From: Elizabethkingia sp. YR214
Lineage (GTDB): Bacteria; Bacteroidota; Bacteroidia; Flavobacteriales; Weeksellaceae
Assembly: GCF_003058195.1 (NCBI RefSeq)
Contig: NZ_QBUH01000001.1
Coordinates: forward strand, 620,001-684,000
DNA: 64,000 nt
Direction of reading: 5' to 3'
Numbering within the stretch: position 1 is the stretch's first letter; each line of letters starts with the position of its first letter. Below the pieces are notes generated by a model. It did not search any database, was not told the DNA's origin, and saw only the letters and a program-made list of their open reading frames with translations. This document shows, piece after piece, positions 7,166 through 15,993 of the stretch. The position numbers and the translations under genes are program-made.

Positions 7166-9754
7166 TTAACTACCTATCATCTTTTTGATAGAATTCAGCT
7201 TCATTAAAGCTTCAATAGGAGTTAGTGTATTAATATCGATTTTAGTTAATTCCTCACGGATATTTTCCAAAACCGGATCATCCAGTTGGAAGAAGCTTAA
7301 TTGCATATTTTCTTCGGTTACTCTTTTTATTTTTTCAGATGAACCGCTTTGTGCTCTGGAATCCTCCAGTGTCTTCAGAATTTCCTCTGCACGGTGAACA
7401 ACTTTAGAGGGCATTCCTGCAAGCTTTGCTACATGGATACCAAAACTATGCTCACTACCGCCAGGGATTAACTTTCTGAGGAATATAATGTTCCCTTTAT
7501 TTTCCTGGATACTTACGCTAAAGTTTTTAATCCGTTCAAAGTTTACGGTCATTTCATTTAGCTCATGATAGTGCGTTGCAAAAAGAGTCTTTGGCTTTGT
7601 TGAGTGTTGGTGCAGATACTCTGCAATAGCCCATGCAATGGAAACACCATCGTATGTACTTGTACCACGTCCAATCTCATCCAGTAATATTAATGAACGG
7701 TCGGATATATTATTCAGAATATTGGCCGCCTCATTCATTTCCACCATAAAGGTAGATTCACCAGCCGCAATATTGTCAGAAGCTCCTACACGGGTGAAAA
7801 TTTTGTCAAGTAATCCCACTTCGGCATGTTTTGCCGGAACATAACTACCAATCTGAGCCAAAAGACAGATAATAGCTGTTTGTCTTAATATGGCTGATTT
7901 ACCGGCCATATTGGGGCCTGTAACCATAATAATCTGTTGTGAATCCTGATCCAGATAGATATCATTCGGAATATATTTTTCACCCAAAGGCAAAGATTTT
8001 TCTATAATAGGGTGGCGTCCTTCCGATATGCTGATTACAAAGCTATCATTAAGAACAGGTTTTGTATACTGCTCCTGTACGGAAAGCTCGGATAAACCTA
8101 ATGCGCAATCCAGCTGAGCAATTAAAGCAGAATTCTCCTGAATAAGATCTATATATTGTAGTAGATAAGCACAGGTAGTGCGGTATAGTTGTGTTTCCAG
8201 TAACGAAATCTTTTCTTCAGCTCCTAGAATCTGGCTTTCATACTCCTTTAGCTCTTCGGTGATATAGCGTTCTGCGTTTACAAGAGTCTGTTTACGGATC
8301 CAGTCTTCCGGAACTTTGTCTTTGTGGGTATTTCTTACTTCAATAAAATAGCCGAAAACATTGTTGAAATCTATTTTCAGACTTGGGATACCAGTACGTT
8401 CAATCTCACGATCGCGCATCTCATCCAAAAAGCCTTTGCCTTTGGACTGAAGATTTCTCAGGCGGTCTAATTCTTCGGAAACACCTTCCTTTATTACATT
8501 TCCTTTGTTAAGGTGTACAGGAAGTTCCTCATTCAGATGTTGGTATACATACTGAAGAATTTCATCCAGATCATTTAACGGATCCAGCCATGCCAGAACA
8601 TCCGGATGTGGAATAAGTAATTTTTTGATTTCCTGAATGCTCTCTAGTGATTGACGGAGATATCCCAATTCCTTAGGACTTATTTTTTCGGCAGCAAGCT
8701 TACCCATTAGTCTGTCGAGATCAGAAATCGTTCTAAGTCTTAAAGAAATTTCATATTTCAGCTGATCTTCTTTATTCAGAAATTCAACAAGACTTAGTCT
8801 GCGGTTAATTTCATTGATATTTTTCAGAGGAAGGATTAGTCTTCTGCGGAGTAATCTTCCACCCATTGGGGTTGAAGTTTTATCGATGATGTCGAGTAAA
8901 CTTTTTCCTTTCTGCTGACTGGAAAATACAATTTCCAGATTACGAAGGGTGAAAGCATCCATCATCAGATAATCTTCCTGAGGAATAGGCTGTATTTTGG
9001 TGATATGGTTCAGAAGACTGTGATGAGTATCTTCTACCAGATAAGCAAAAATACCCCCTGAGGCTACAATTGCCAGTTTTTGATCCTCTATACCAAAACC
9101 TTTTAAAGATTTTGTTTTAAAATGTTGTGTAAGCTTCTCATATGCATAATCATACTGATATGCCCAATCCTCCAGTTTGAATGTATTTCGGTTTTTAAGA
9201 ACAGCAGGAACTTCAGTACTTCTTTGAAGAATAATCTCGCTAGGATCGAAGGTATTGACAATATGGAGTAACTTTTCAAGATTACCCTCGCTCACCAGGA
9301 ATTCTCCGGTAGAAATATCCACCAATGCTATTCCGTATTTTTCTTTTTCTTTGTGAAGCGACAGAAGGAAATTATTTCGCTTGGCGTTCAGAACCTGATC
9401 ATTGAACGTAACCCCCGGAGTTACCAATTCGGTAACACCTCGTTTTACAATACCTTTAACCATTTTCGGATCCTCCAGCTGGTCACATATCGCAACACGC
9501 ATTCCGGCACGAACTAACTTCGGTAAGTAGCTGTCCAGTGAATGATGTGGGAAGCCTGCTAATTCTATATGAGAAGCAGTGCCATTTGCTCTTTTAGTTA
9601 AAACAATACCTAATATCTGAGATGTTTTAACCGCGTCCTGTCCAAAGGTTTCATAAAAATCACCAACTCTGAACAGTAAAAGGGCATCCGGGTATTTTGT
9701 CTTTATACTGTTGTATTGTCCCATTAAAGGAGTTTCCTTCTTTTCTTTCGCCAT
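7166..9754 (-). CDS. mutS: DNA mismatch repair protein MutS
   Basis: An 862-aa MutS1 that binds mismatches and starts methyl-independent repair with MutL. The mismatch-reading Phe-x-Glu motif is seen as DFYETFG near residue 31-37 (Phe32-Tyr-Glu). The connector, core lever and clamp regions follow, and the C-terminal ATPase has Walker A GPNMAGKS, ABC-like STFMVEMNE, Walker B LILLDEIGRGTSTYDG and the ATHYHEL switch. The length equals the family norm (about 850-870). It is a single-gene unit. Confidence 0.97.
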   Translation of the reverse strand: MAKEKKETPLMGQYNSIKTKYPDALLLFRVGDFYETFGQDAVKTSQILGIVLTKRANGTASHIELAGFPHHSLDSYLPKLVRAGMRVAICDQLEDPKMVKGIVKRGVTELVTPGVTFNDQVLNAKRNNFLLSLHKEKEKYGIALVDISTGEFLVSEGNLEKLLHIVNTFDPSEIILQRSTEVPAVLKNRNTFKLEDWAYQYDYAYEKLTQHFKTKSLKGFGIEDQKLAIVASGGIFAYLVEDTHHSLLNHITKIQPIPQEDYLMMDAFTLRNLEIVFSSQQKGKSLLDIIDKTSTPMGGRLLRRRLILPLKNINEINRRLSLVEFLNKEDQLKYEISLRLRTISDLDRLMGKLAAEKISPKELGYLRQSLESIQEIKKLLIPHPDVLAWLDPLNDLDEILQYVYQHLNEELPVHLNKGNVIKEGVSEELDRLRNLQSKGKGFLDEMRDREIERTGIPSLKIDFNNVFGYFIEVRNTHKDKVPEDWIRKQTLVNAERYITEELKEYESQILGAEEKISLLETQLYRTTCAYLLQYIDLIQENSALIAQLDCALGLSELSVQEQYTKPVLNDSFVISISEGRHPIIEKSLPLGEKYIPNDIYLDQDSQQIIMVTGPNMAGKSAILRQTAIICLLAQIGSYVPAKHAEVGLLDKIFTRVGASDNIAAGESTFMVEMNEAANILNNISDRSLILLDEIGRGTSTYDGVSIAWAIAEYLHQHSTKPKTLFATHYHELNEMTVNFERIKNFSVSIQENKGNIIFLRKLIPGGSEHSFGIHVAKLAGMPSKVVHRAEEILKTLEDSRAQSGSSEKIKRVTEENMQLSFFQLDDPVLENIREELTKIDINTLTPIEALMKLNSIKKMIGS

Positions 9755-9773
9755 TTTTTATAGGTATAGGTTC

Positions 9774-9781
9774 CAAATTTA
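9774..9781 (-). promoter_or_regulatory. minus-7 box TAAATTTG of mutS
   Basis: On the minus strand it reads TAAATTTG (plus strand CAAATTTA), 20 bases before the mutS start. Confidence 0.45.
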
Positions 9782-9900
9782 AGGATTAAATTCAGGCTTT
9801 GAAAGTTTGTTTTTTGTAAAACTCATTTTCACATTTTATGACTTTGTACGTATAATATTTTTACGTTCCCAAATGTACCTGCGTACCATAAGCTTTTTTG

Positions 9901-9908
9901 TAAATTTG
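9901..9908 (+). promoter_or_regulatory. minus-7 box TAAATTTG of the RNA methyltransferase gene
   Basis: Exact TAnnTTTG match, 20 bases before the ATG at 9929. Confidence 0.45.
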
Positions 9909-9928
9909 TAACCGAAAAATGAAGTTTC

Positions 9929-10459
9929 ATGGTAGAGAAGTTAAAACTGGAAGAACTCGGCAGAGTAGATATAGAAACCTTTAAACAATCAGAAAAAATT
10001 CCGGTAATTGTTCTGTTGGATAGTATCCGTAGCATGAACAATGTAGGAGCGGTATTCAGAACAGCTGATGCTTTTATTATAGAAAAGGTTGTATTATGTG
10101 GTATAACGCCGCAGCCACCACACCGCGAGATTCATAAGGCAGCATTAGGGGCTACCGAAAGTGTAGACTGGTATTACGAGAAAGATGTTACCGATGCTTT
10201 GCAAAAACTAAAGTCCGAAGGATATAAAATTTTAGCCATAGAGCAAACTACAGGCAGTATTGCTCTGAATGAGCAGATAATTTCCAAAGATGAGAAGTAT
10301 GTGGTGATTATGGGGAATGAAGTTGACGGTGTATCGGATGAAGCGTTGGCGTTATGTGATGGCTTTATTGAAATTCCGCAACTGGGAACAAAACATTCAT
10401 TGAATGTAAGCGTATGTGCAGGTATTATCATGTGGGAATTCTTTAAAAATCTGAAGTAA
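9929..10459 (+). CDS. SpoU/TrmH family RNA methyltransferase
   Basis: A 176-aa SPOUT-class methyltransferase that transfers a methyl group from S-adenosylmethionine to ribose 2'-OH of tRNA or rRNA. The three SpoU motifs are present: NNVGAVFRTADAF (motif 1, about residues 36-48), VVIMGNEVDGVSDEAL (motif 2) and IPQLGTKHSLNVSVCAGIIMWEF (motif 3, the knot and SAM site). It is short, without the N-terminal substrate-binding domain of RlmB/TrmH, so the target RNA is unclear. The stop TAA shares its last A with the ATG of the next gene. Confidence 0.85.
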   Translation: MVEKLKLEELGRVDIETFKQSEKIPVIVLLDSIRSMNNVGAVFRTADAFIIEKVVLCGITPQPPHREIHKAALGATESVDWYYEKDVTDALQKLKSEGYKILAIEQTTGSIALNEQIISKDEKYVVIMGNEVDGVSDEALALCDGFIEIPQLGTKHSLNVSVCAGIIMWEFFKNLK

Positions 10460-10986
10460 TGGACTTTCCGGTTTTAGAAACCCAAAGACTTATTCTGCGT
10501 CAGCTTATACAAGATGATGCCGGAGATCTGTTTGAATATTTCTCAAAAGATGAGGTTACAGAGTATTATGATTTGTATACTTTTAAGGAGATTGACGAGG
10601 CAGAAAAACTGATTCAGGATTTTAATAATAGCTTTGAAAATAACAGAGGTATCCGTTGGGCGATTCAGCTAAAAGATAATGCTAAAATGATCGGAACCTG
10701 TGGTTATCATAACTGGGCTCATGAACATTTTAAAATAGAGTTGGGTTACGAGCTGAATCCTTTGTACTGGCGTCAACATTATATGGAAGAAGCGATAGCA
10801 GCGATTCTTCCTTATGCTTTTTCAGAAATGAATATCCATAGGGTAGAAGCGTTTACTGACCCCAATAATCTTGCTTCAGAAAGGTTATTGTTGAAAATGA
10901 ATTTTAAGGAAGAAGGATTGCTTAAAGATTTCTTCTTTGAAAAAGGGAGATTTGTAGATGCAAAAATATTTGGACTAGTGCCATAA
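10459..10986 (+). CDS. GNAT family N-acetyltransferase
   Basis: A 175-aa acetyltransferase of the RimJ/RimL type: LETQRLILRQL at the N-terminus, then GTCGYHNW, ELGYELNPLYWRQHYMEEAI (strand 4 and the acetyl-CoA loop) and a terminal HRVEAFTDPNNLASERLLLKMNF. It transfers acetyl from acetyl-CoA to an amine, possibly a protein N-terminus; the substrate cannot be read from sequence. The canonical Q/RxxGxG/A pyrophosphate loop is degenerate (YWRQHYM). It overlaps the methyltransferase stop by one base (TAATG), which suggests translational coupling. Confidence 0.85.
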   Translation: MDFPVLETQRLILRQLIQDDAGDLFEYFSKDEVTEYYDLYTFKEIDEAEKLIQDFNNSFENNRGIRWAIQLKDNAKMIGTCGYHNWAHEHFKIELGYELNPLYWRQHYMEEAIAAILPYAFSEMNIHRVEAFTDPNNLASERLLLKMNFKEEGLLKDFFFEKGRFVDAKIFGLVP

Positions 10987-11013
10987 AAAAATCCTGCGAA
11001 AGCAGGATTTTTA
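10987..11013. terminator. bidirectional terminator between convergent genes
   Basis: Hairpin aaaatcctgc-gaaa-gcaggatttt with A-rich and T-rich flanks, between the GNAT stop and the metallopeptidase stop. The GAAA tetraloop is stable and both strands have a U-tract. Confidence 0.85.
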
Positions 11014-11014
11014 T

Positions 11015-11881
11015 TTATCGTAATAAAGCGTTGAAAGTATCGCCTTGTTTTATATCGCCGGTATTATAACCTTTCATAAACCATTCTACACGTTGTGCCG
11101 ATGATCCGTGGGTAAAGCTTTCCTGATTCACATAACCAGATGATCTTTTCTGAATATTATCATCTCCTACAGCCTGCGCAGCACTTACCGCAGATTCAAT
11201 ATCTCCTGGTTCCAGAATTCCTCCCTGAACACGTTCGTTGTTCTTTTTAGTCCATAGGCCAGCATAAAAATCTGCCTGTAATTCTACGGCTACAGATACA
11301 CGATTCATTTCAGCTTCTGAATAACGTCCACTTCGTCTTAACTGATCTACTTTCTGTGTTGTTCCTAATAAAGTCTGTACGTGGTGACCAACTTCATGTC
11401 CCAGAACGTAAGCCACTGTAAACTCACTTACCTTTGCTCCATATCGAGACTGTAATTCATTAAAGAAGCTCATGTCCACATATACAGACTGATCTGCCGG
11501 ACAATAAAAAGGACCCATTGCCGCCTCTGCAGGACCACATCCGGAATTTGTACGATTACTGAACATAACAATTTTAGGGGCAACATATTTCATCCCATTT
11601 TCCTGGAAAATTTGTGTCCATGTTTTGGTATTCCATGCATCCAGCATGCTTACAAGTTCATAGAGTTGTTTATCTTGCTCACTAGATGCTTGTTGGCGTT
11701 GCTCAGTACGTGCTGGAGCAGCAGAGCCTCCGGAATTAAGTATAGCAGAAGGATCACCGCCCAGGAAGAAAATAATAGCCGCAATGATCAGGGTGCCTAA
11801 ACCGCCACCAACCATCATTCCGCCACCGCCCATACCGCGTCGGTCTTCTACATTTCCACCTCTTTCTTCAGTCCATTTCAT
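11015..11881 (-). CDS. neutral zinc metallopeptidase, YpfJ/KPN_02809 family
   Basis: A 288-aa protein of Pfam Zn_peptidase type (PF04228 as I recall it). A glycine/arginine-rich cytoplasmic start (RGMGGGGMMVGGG) precedes one membrane segment (about residues 29-41), then a 60-residue linker and the peptidase domain with GCGPAEAAMGPFYCPADQSVYVDMSFF and the zinc motif HEVGHH (His162, Glu163, His166), followed by ELQADFYAGLW supplying the third ligand. Its substrate and physiological role are unknown. Monocistronic, convergent with GNAT. Confidence 0.88.
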   Translation of the reverse strand: MKWTEERGGNVEDRRGMGGGGMMVGGGLGTLIIAAIIFFLGGDPSAILNSGGSAAPARTEQRQQASSEQDKQLYELVSMLDAWNTKTWTQIFQENGMKYVAPKIVMFSNRTNSGCGPAEAAMGPFYCPADQSVYVDMSFFNELQSRYGAKVSEFTVAYVLGHEVGHHVQTLLGTTQKVDQLRRSGRYSEAEMNRVSVAVELQADFYAGLWTKKNNERVQGGILEPGDIESAVSAAQAVGDDNIQKRSSGYVNQESFTHGSSAQRVEWFMKGYNTGDIKQGDTFNALLR

Positions 11882-11917
11882 TTTTTATCGTTTTTTGTGA
11901 TGTTAAAAGTACAAAAA

Positions 11918-13999
11918 TTATCTGTTCAGTTTATTTTCCTTCAACCATTTGGATACCGTTTCATAAGTAGCAATCGTTTCATCTACAAGCGGTTGTTTTG
12001 GCTGTTTTACCGGTATTTCTTCATAGTAAATATTAAACTCAGCCGGCAGGTCTGAAGGTTTTTGCTGTAGCTGGTATTGTTTTACTTTTCTGGTTGGAGA
12101 GATAATGGTTAAATAATTATCCTTTATGTAACCCAGATCTTGATAAGTTGCTACATAAGCTCTTGGAGCGTAGTTAGGTTTCAGCACATCTTGTCCCAGG
12201 AATTTAGATGTATAATTAAAATTTAAAAGTCCAAATACGGTTGGCATTAAATCAATCTGTGACATTAGTTTGCCAAATTGCTGAGGTTGTACAGATCCGT
12301 CTGGGACGTAAACCATAGCAGGGATACGGTATTTATCCATTGGAAGCTCTGTTTTCCCAGCACTAGATGCGCAATGATCGGCGACAATAACAAAGACTGT
12401 ATTGTTATACCAGGATTGTTTTTTAGCCATCTCGAAAAACTTCCGAAGGGAGTAATCGGTGTATTTAACACCTCCATCACGGGATTTTGCTGTTCCCGGA
12501 ATATCAATTCTACCATCAGGATAAGTAAACGGGCGGTGGTTACTTACCGTCATCCAGTGATTAAAGAAAGGTTTCCCGGTCTGGGCTTCCTGATTCATTA
12601 CCTGAATAGCTTTCTTAGCCATATCTTCATCGGCAACACCCCAAACATTAGCGAAGCTTATTTCTTCTGGTTTGAAGTTGTTTCTGTCAACAATATCATA
12701 GCCATTTCCTCTGAAGAAATCTTCCATATTATCGAAATAACTATAGCCACCATATAGGAATTTTACATGGTAACCTTTGGATTTGAAAAGATTTCCTGTG
12801 GAAAATTTATTTTTATTATTTTGTCTTTTTACAATACTTTCTCCGGCAGTTGGCGGAATATTCAGCGTAAGAGCTTCCAGCCCACGAACAGTTCTGTTAC
12901 CTGTAGCATACAGATTGGTAAACATTAAACTCTTGTTAGCCAGACTATCCAGGAAAGGGGTAATCTTATCTTTATTTCCGTAATGTTGCATAAAATCTGC
13001 CGAAAGACTTTCTATAGAAATCAGAACCACATTCTTATGCTGTTCTGTGGAATCACTTGTAATAGGCCTTGGCATAGTTTGTGGAACAAACTGTGATAGA
13101 TATAGTTTTTCAGCTTTATTTTCGGCTAATGTTGGATAGAATTTAAAGTAATCCAGTTCACTATGCGTAAATGCATAATAGAACTTATATAATCCATTAG
13201 ACTGAATTTCTTCAGCAAAGTTGTTGTCGTCCTTTATTTTCTGAAACGGTGCTATTAAAAAGTAACAGCCAGTTGCTAATATAAGGTAAGAGAATAATAG
13301 AACAAGCTTTTGTTTAAATGTAGGAAGTTCAACAAGGTTTTCTTTTGTTCTTTTATAGATAAACCATGTAATAATTGATGTCACAGCAATTATTATGGAG
13401 AATAAAGGAACAATAGGATAGGACTCCATAATATTGCCAATTACCTCATTGGTGTAGATAAGGTAGTCTACAGCAATAAAATTATAGCGGACTCCAAATT
13501 CATTCCAGAAGAAATACTCACTAACAGCATTGAATATAATAAGCAATACATACAGAAAAATTGCAAAGAAATACAGAATATTTCGGATGGTGAATCTCTG
13601 TCGGGGAAGGAAAAGCATTAAGGCGAATAATAGCGTCTTGATGCCTAAAAATGCCAGTACAATCTCTGAAACCGAGCCTCCGTACTGTTTGAAAATATTA
13701 TTGGGATAAAAAGCTACATATAGAATTGCCAGGACTAAAATTGCAAGAATAATTTTCCCCCAGGGTTTACTGTACTTAGAATCAGAGAGGAAGAGTGTAT
13801 AAAGAACAAATAATGAGCTGGCCAGGGCAAAGATGAAAAAATCGTTAACCAAACCTATAGACAGTACTTTAGTACATTCCCAAATACTAAAATTACTCGT
13901 TGTAATAGGATGGAAAATAAAAACGAATCTTAAAATAAAAGACACTAGAATATACAATGCCCCAAGACAGAAAAATGGCTGTAACCTTTTTAGATACAT
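11918..13999 (-). CDS. LTA synthase-like sulfatase-fold membrane protein
   Basis: A 693-aa inner-membrane protein with about five or six N-terminal transmembrane segments (residues about 10-30, 48-70, 83-97, 113-132, 140-160, 198-217) and a periplasmic alkaline-phosphatase-fold domain. The sulfatase/LtaS motifs are visible: ISIESLSADF with metal Glu330, GNRTVRGLEAL with the likely nucleophile Thr370, and VADHCASS. LtaS enzymes transfer phosphoglycerol from phosphatidylglycerol. Bacteroidota have no lipoteichoic acid, so a phosphoglycerol or phosphoethanolamine transferase for another envelope glycan or lipid is more likely. Its product is unproven. Confidence 0.82.
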   Translation of the reverse strand: MYLKRLQPFFCLGALYILVSFILRFVFIFHPITTSNFSIWECTKVLSIGLVNDFFIFALASSLFVLYTLFLSDSKYSKPWGKIILAILVLAILYVAFYPNNIFKQYGGSVSEIVLAFLGIKTLLFALMLFLPRQRFTIRNILYFFAIFLYVLLIIFNAVSEYFFWNEFGVRYNFIAVDYLIYTNEVIGNIMESYPIVPLFSIIIAVTSIITWFIYKRTKENLVELPTFKQKLVLLFSYLILATGCYFLIAPFQKIKDDNNFAEEIQSNGLYKFYYAFTHSELDYFKFYPTLAENKAEKLYLSQFVPQTMPRPITSDSTEQHKNVVLISIESLSADFMQHYGNKDKITPFLDSLANKSLMFTNLYATGNRTVRGLEALTLNIPPTAGESIVKRQNNKNKFSTGNLFKSKGYHVKFLYGGYSYFDNMEDFFRGNGYDIVDRNNFKPEEISFANVWGVADEDMAKKAIQVMNQEAQTGKPFFNHWMTVSNHRPFTYPDGRIDIPGTAKSRDGGVKYTDYSLRKFFEMAKKQSWYNNTVFVIVADHCASSAGKTELPMDKYRIPAMVYVPDGSVQPQQFGKLMSQIDLMPTVFGLLNFNYTSKFLGQDVLKPNYAPRAYVATYQDLGYIKDNYLTIISPTRKVKQYQLQQKPSDLPAEFNIYYEEIPVKQPKQPLVDETIATYETVSKWLKENKLNR

Positions 14000-14016
14000 G
14001 AAATAGTTTTATATCC

Positions 14017-14024
14017 CAAAATTA
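14017..14024 (-). promoter_or_regulatory. minus-7 box TAATTTTG of the LtaS-like gene
   Basis: Minus-strand TAATTTTG (plus strand CAAAATTA), about 18 bases before the start codon at 13999. Confidence 0.45.
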
Positions 14025-14068
14025 GACAAAAAAAGGAACATTATGAATGTTCCTTGTCAATATGATAT

Positions 14069-14452
14069 TTATTTTAATGTAAATTTCACAGGTTTGAAAT
14101 ATTCTGTATAATTTACTTTGTAAATAATTCCGTTTTCCTGTGGTGTCCCTTGTGGTCTGTAACCATGTATTTTTCTGGTTTCAGCAATAACATTAATGTG
14201 GTAAGTATTTTCTTTTTTATCGGATGGATTAATCTCTTTTCTGATCCGGTTAATAACAACAGCAACAGGTTCTGCCCCTTTGCCAATAACATCGAAAGTT
14301 ACATTATAACCTCGCTCTCCGTTAATATCGTACATTTTATAGGTTGCATTTTTTACTTCCTGAGTATCATTTGTGACATTATTTTTACAAGATTCACAGA
14401 TAAAAAATAGAGCACCTAAAAAAAATAAGCTGTACATTAATCTCTTTTTCAT
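14069..14452 (-). CDS. lipoprotein, hypothetical
   Basis: A 127-aa protein. The start is taken as the ATG at 14452-14450, giving MKKRLMYSLFFLGALFFICESC with a lipobox-like LCESC cysteine; an earlier in-frame ATG at 14479 would lie on top of a promoter box and lacks a signal sequence. The mature part (about 100 aa) is charged, with a KNNVTNDTQE linker and a probable small beta domain; no family recognised. The reading frame ends in FTLK. It is probably exported to the outer membrane as a lipoprotein. The gene is divergent from the first S41 peptidase. Confidence 0.6.
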   Translation of the reverse strand: MKKRLMYSLFFLGALFFICESCKNNVTNDTQEVKNATYKMYDINGERGYNVTFDVIGKGAEPVAVVINRIRKEINPSDKKENTYHINVIAETRKIHGYRPQGTPQENGIIYKVNYTEYFKPVKFTLK

Positions 14453-14457
14453 ACTTT

Positions 14458-14465
14458 TAATTTTG
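14458..14465 (+). promoter_or_regulatory. minus-7 box TAATTTTG of the first S41 gene
   Basis: TAATTTTG, 32 bases before the ATG at 14497; it lies just outside the divergent lipoprotein start. Confidence 0.4.
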
Positions 14466-14478
14466 AATTTAAGATACA

Positions 14479-14486
14479 CAAATCTA
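14479..14486 (-). promoter_or_regulatory. minus-7 box TAGATTTG of the lipoprotein gene
   Basis: Minus-strand TAGATTTG (plus strand CAAATCTA), 27 bases before the ATG at 14452. It overlaps the alternative upstream ATG at 14479 and supports the later start. Confidence 0.45.
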
Positions 14487-14496
14487 CCTGAAAAAT

Positions 14497-15963
14497 ATGA
14501 AATTTATAAATAAATTATTGTTTGCTTCCGTTACTGGAGCAATGCTTCTTACTTCATGTAACAGAAATAATCCGGATCCTGTGGAACCTGAAAAGCCAAA
14601 GGAGGTAAATGATTTTGTTTGGCGAGGGCTTAATTCCTGGTATTACTGGCAGGAAAAAGTTCCGGAACTTGCGGATAGTTTTAAAAATTCTGCACAATAT
14701 GTGAGTACTATTAATAGCAAAACTCCGGATGCTTTATTTTACAGCCTTCTTTATCAATATACTATAGTAGACCGAAACTCCTGGATTATATCTGATATAG
14801 ATAAAGAATTAGCAAATTCGAACGGAGTATCTAAAAGTACCGGAATGGATTTTACAATTTATACTAAAGTTCCGAACGGAGATACAAAAATAGGCATTGT
14901 AAATTATGTTGTCCCGAATTCTCCAGCATATAACGCCGGGATCAAAAGGGGAGATGTTATTACAAAAGTTAACGGAGCCACTCTTAATAATTTTAATTAT
15001 GGACAACTATTAAATGATAGTTTCAGTGTTACTTTTGCTCAGAGTGCTAGTGGAGATCCTAGCTCCGGTGTAATAACAACTACTGGTGAAAAAGCGGCAA
15101 TTACGCTTACAGCTGTGGATAATCTTGTAGAGCATGCTGTCGCTGCTCAACAGGTTTTTACAGAAGGCAATAAAAAGATTGGTTATCTTGTTTACAATGC
15201 GTTTCAGAATAGCGATAGTGAGCTTGTCACTGTATTTGGAGATTTAAAAGGTCAGGGCATTACAGATCTTATTTTGGATCTACGGTATAATGGTGGTGGG
15301 TTTGTAAATACAGCCGTATCACTTGGAAGTTTGGTAACGGGACAATTCTCGAACTCTCCATTTGTTATTATGGACTTTAATAAGAAGCATTTGGATGAAA
15401 ATGAAACTAAATATTTAGGTTCAGCTGCTGGTAGTTTAAATCTGAGTAAAATTTATGTTCTTACAAGTGGAGGGACTGCATCGGCAAGTGAACTGACAAT
15501 AGACTGTCTGCGTCGTTATATCAGTGTAATTACAATAGGAGAGGAAACGTATGGTAAATTTGTAGGATCTAATACCATTTATGACTCTCCATCTATGTAT
15601 TCATCGTCAGGAAGGAATTTGTCTCATAATTGGGCATTACAACCTATTACATTTGCATACTACAATAAAGATCGTGTAGCCCCACAAGTAGGTTCGAAGG
15701 GAGGGTTACTGCCAAATTATGCTATACAGCCTGCACAATATGCCGGCCAGCTTAAAGAATTTGGAGACAGATCGGATGTTGCTTTAGACAGTGCTATAAA
15801 ATTGGCTACAGGACAACTTCAACTATCTTCGGCTACTGCAATGGCTTCTACTAAAGGTCGTAGCGCTTATCCTCTTGCTTCCGGAGGTGATTCCTTTGTT
15901 GCCAGCAAAAGAACAATGACTCCCTTAGGTACAGATGTATATACTAAACCTAAAAATAAATAA
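14497..15963 (+). CDS. S41 family peptidase lipoprotein, copy 1
   Basis: A 488-aa exported serine protease. A lipoprotein signal (MKFINKLLFASVTGAMLLTSC, lipobox LTSC) is followed by the family's FVWRGLNSWYYWQEKVPELAD N-terminal region, a PDZ domain (IGIVNYVVPNSPAYNAGIKRGDVITKVNG) and the tail-specific-protease core. Active-site Ser is in GTASASELTI and the general-base Lys in ETYGKFVGS; substrate backbone loop DLRYNGGG is intact. It probably acts on misfolded or tagged periplasmic or surface proteins. A paralogue follows 30 bases downstream. Confidence 0.87.
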   Translation: MKFINKLLFASVTGAMLLTSCNRNNPDPVEPEKPKEVNDFVWRGLNSWYYWQEKVPELADSFKNSAQYVSTINSKTPDALFYSLLYQYTIVDRNSWIISDIDKELANSNGVSKSTGMDFTIYTKVPNGDTKIGIVNYVVPNSPAYNAGIKRGDVITKVNGATLNNFNYGQLLNDSFSVTFAQSASGDPSSGVITTTGEKAAITLTAVDNLVEHAVAAQQVFTEGNKKIGYLVYNAFQNSDSELVTVFGDLKGQGITDLILDLRYNGGGFVNTAVSLGSLVTGQFSNSPFVIMDFNKKHLDENETKYLGSAAGSLNLSKIYVLTSGGTASASELTIDCLRRYISVITIGEETYGKFVGSNTIYDSPSMYSSSGRNLSHNWALQPITFAYYNKDRVAPQVGSKGGLLPNYAIQPAQYAGQLKEFGDRSDVALDSAIKLATGQLQLSSATAMASTKGRSAYPLASGGDSFVASKRTMTPLGTDVYTKPKNK

Positions 15964-15993
15964 CTAAACAAATCCAATATTATAAATTATTAT

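Noticed and set aside
11918-13999. LtaS homologue as evidence for Gram-positive DNA
   Set aside because: All neighbours and promoter boxes are Bacteroidota-like, and sulfatase-fold LtaS relatives are common in Gram-negatives.
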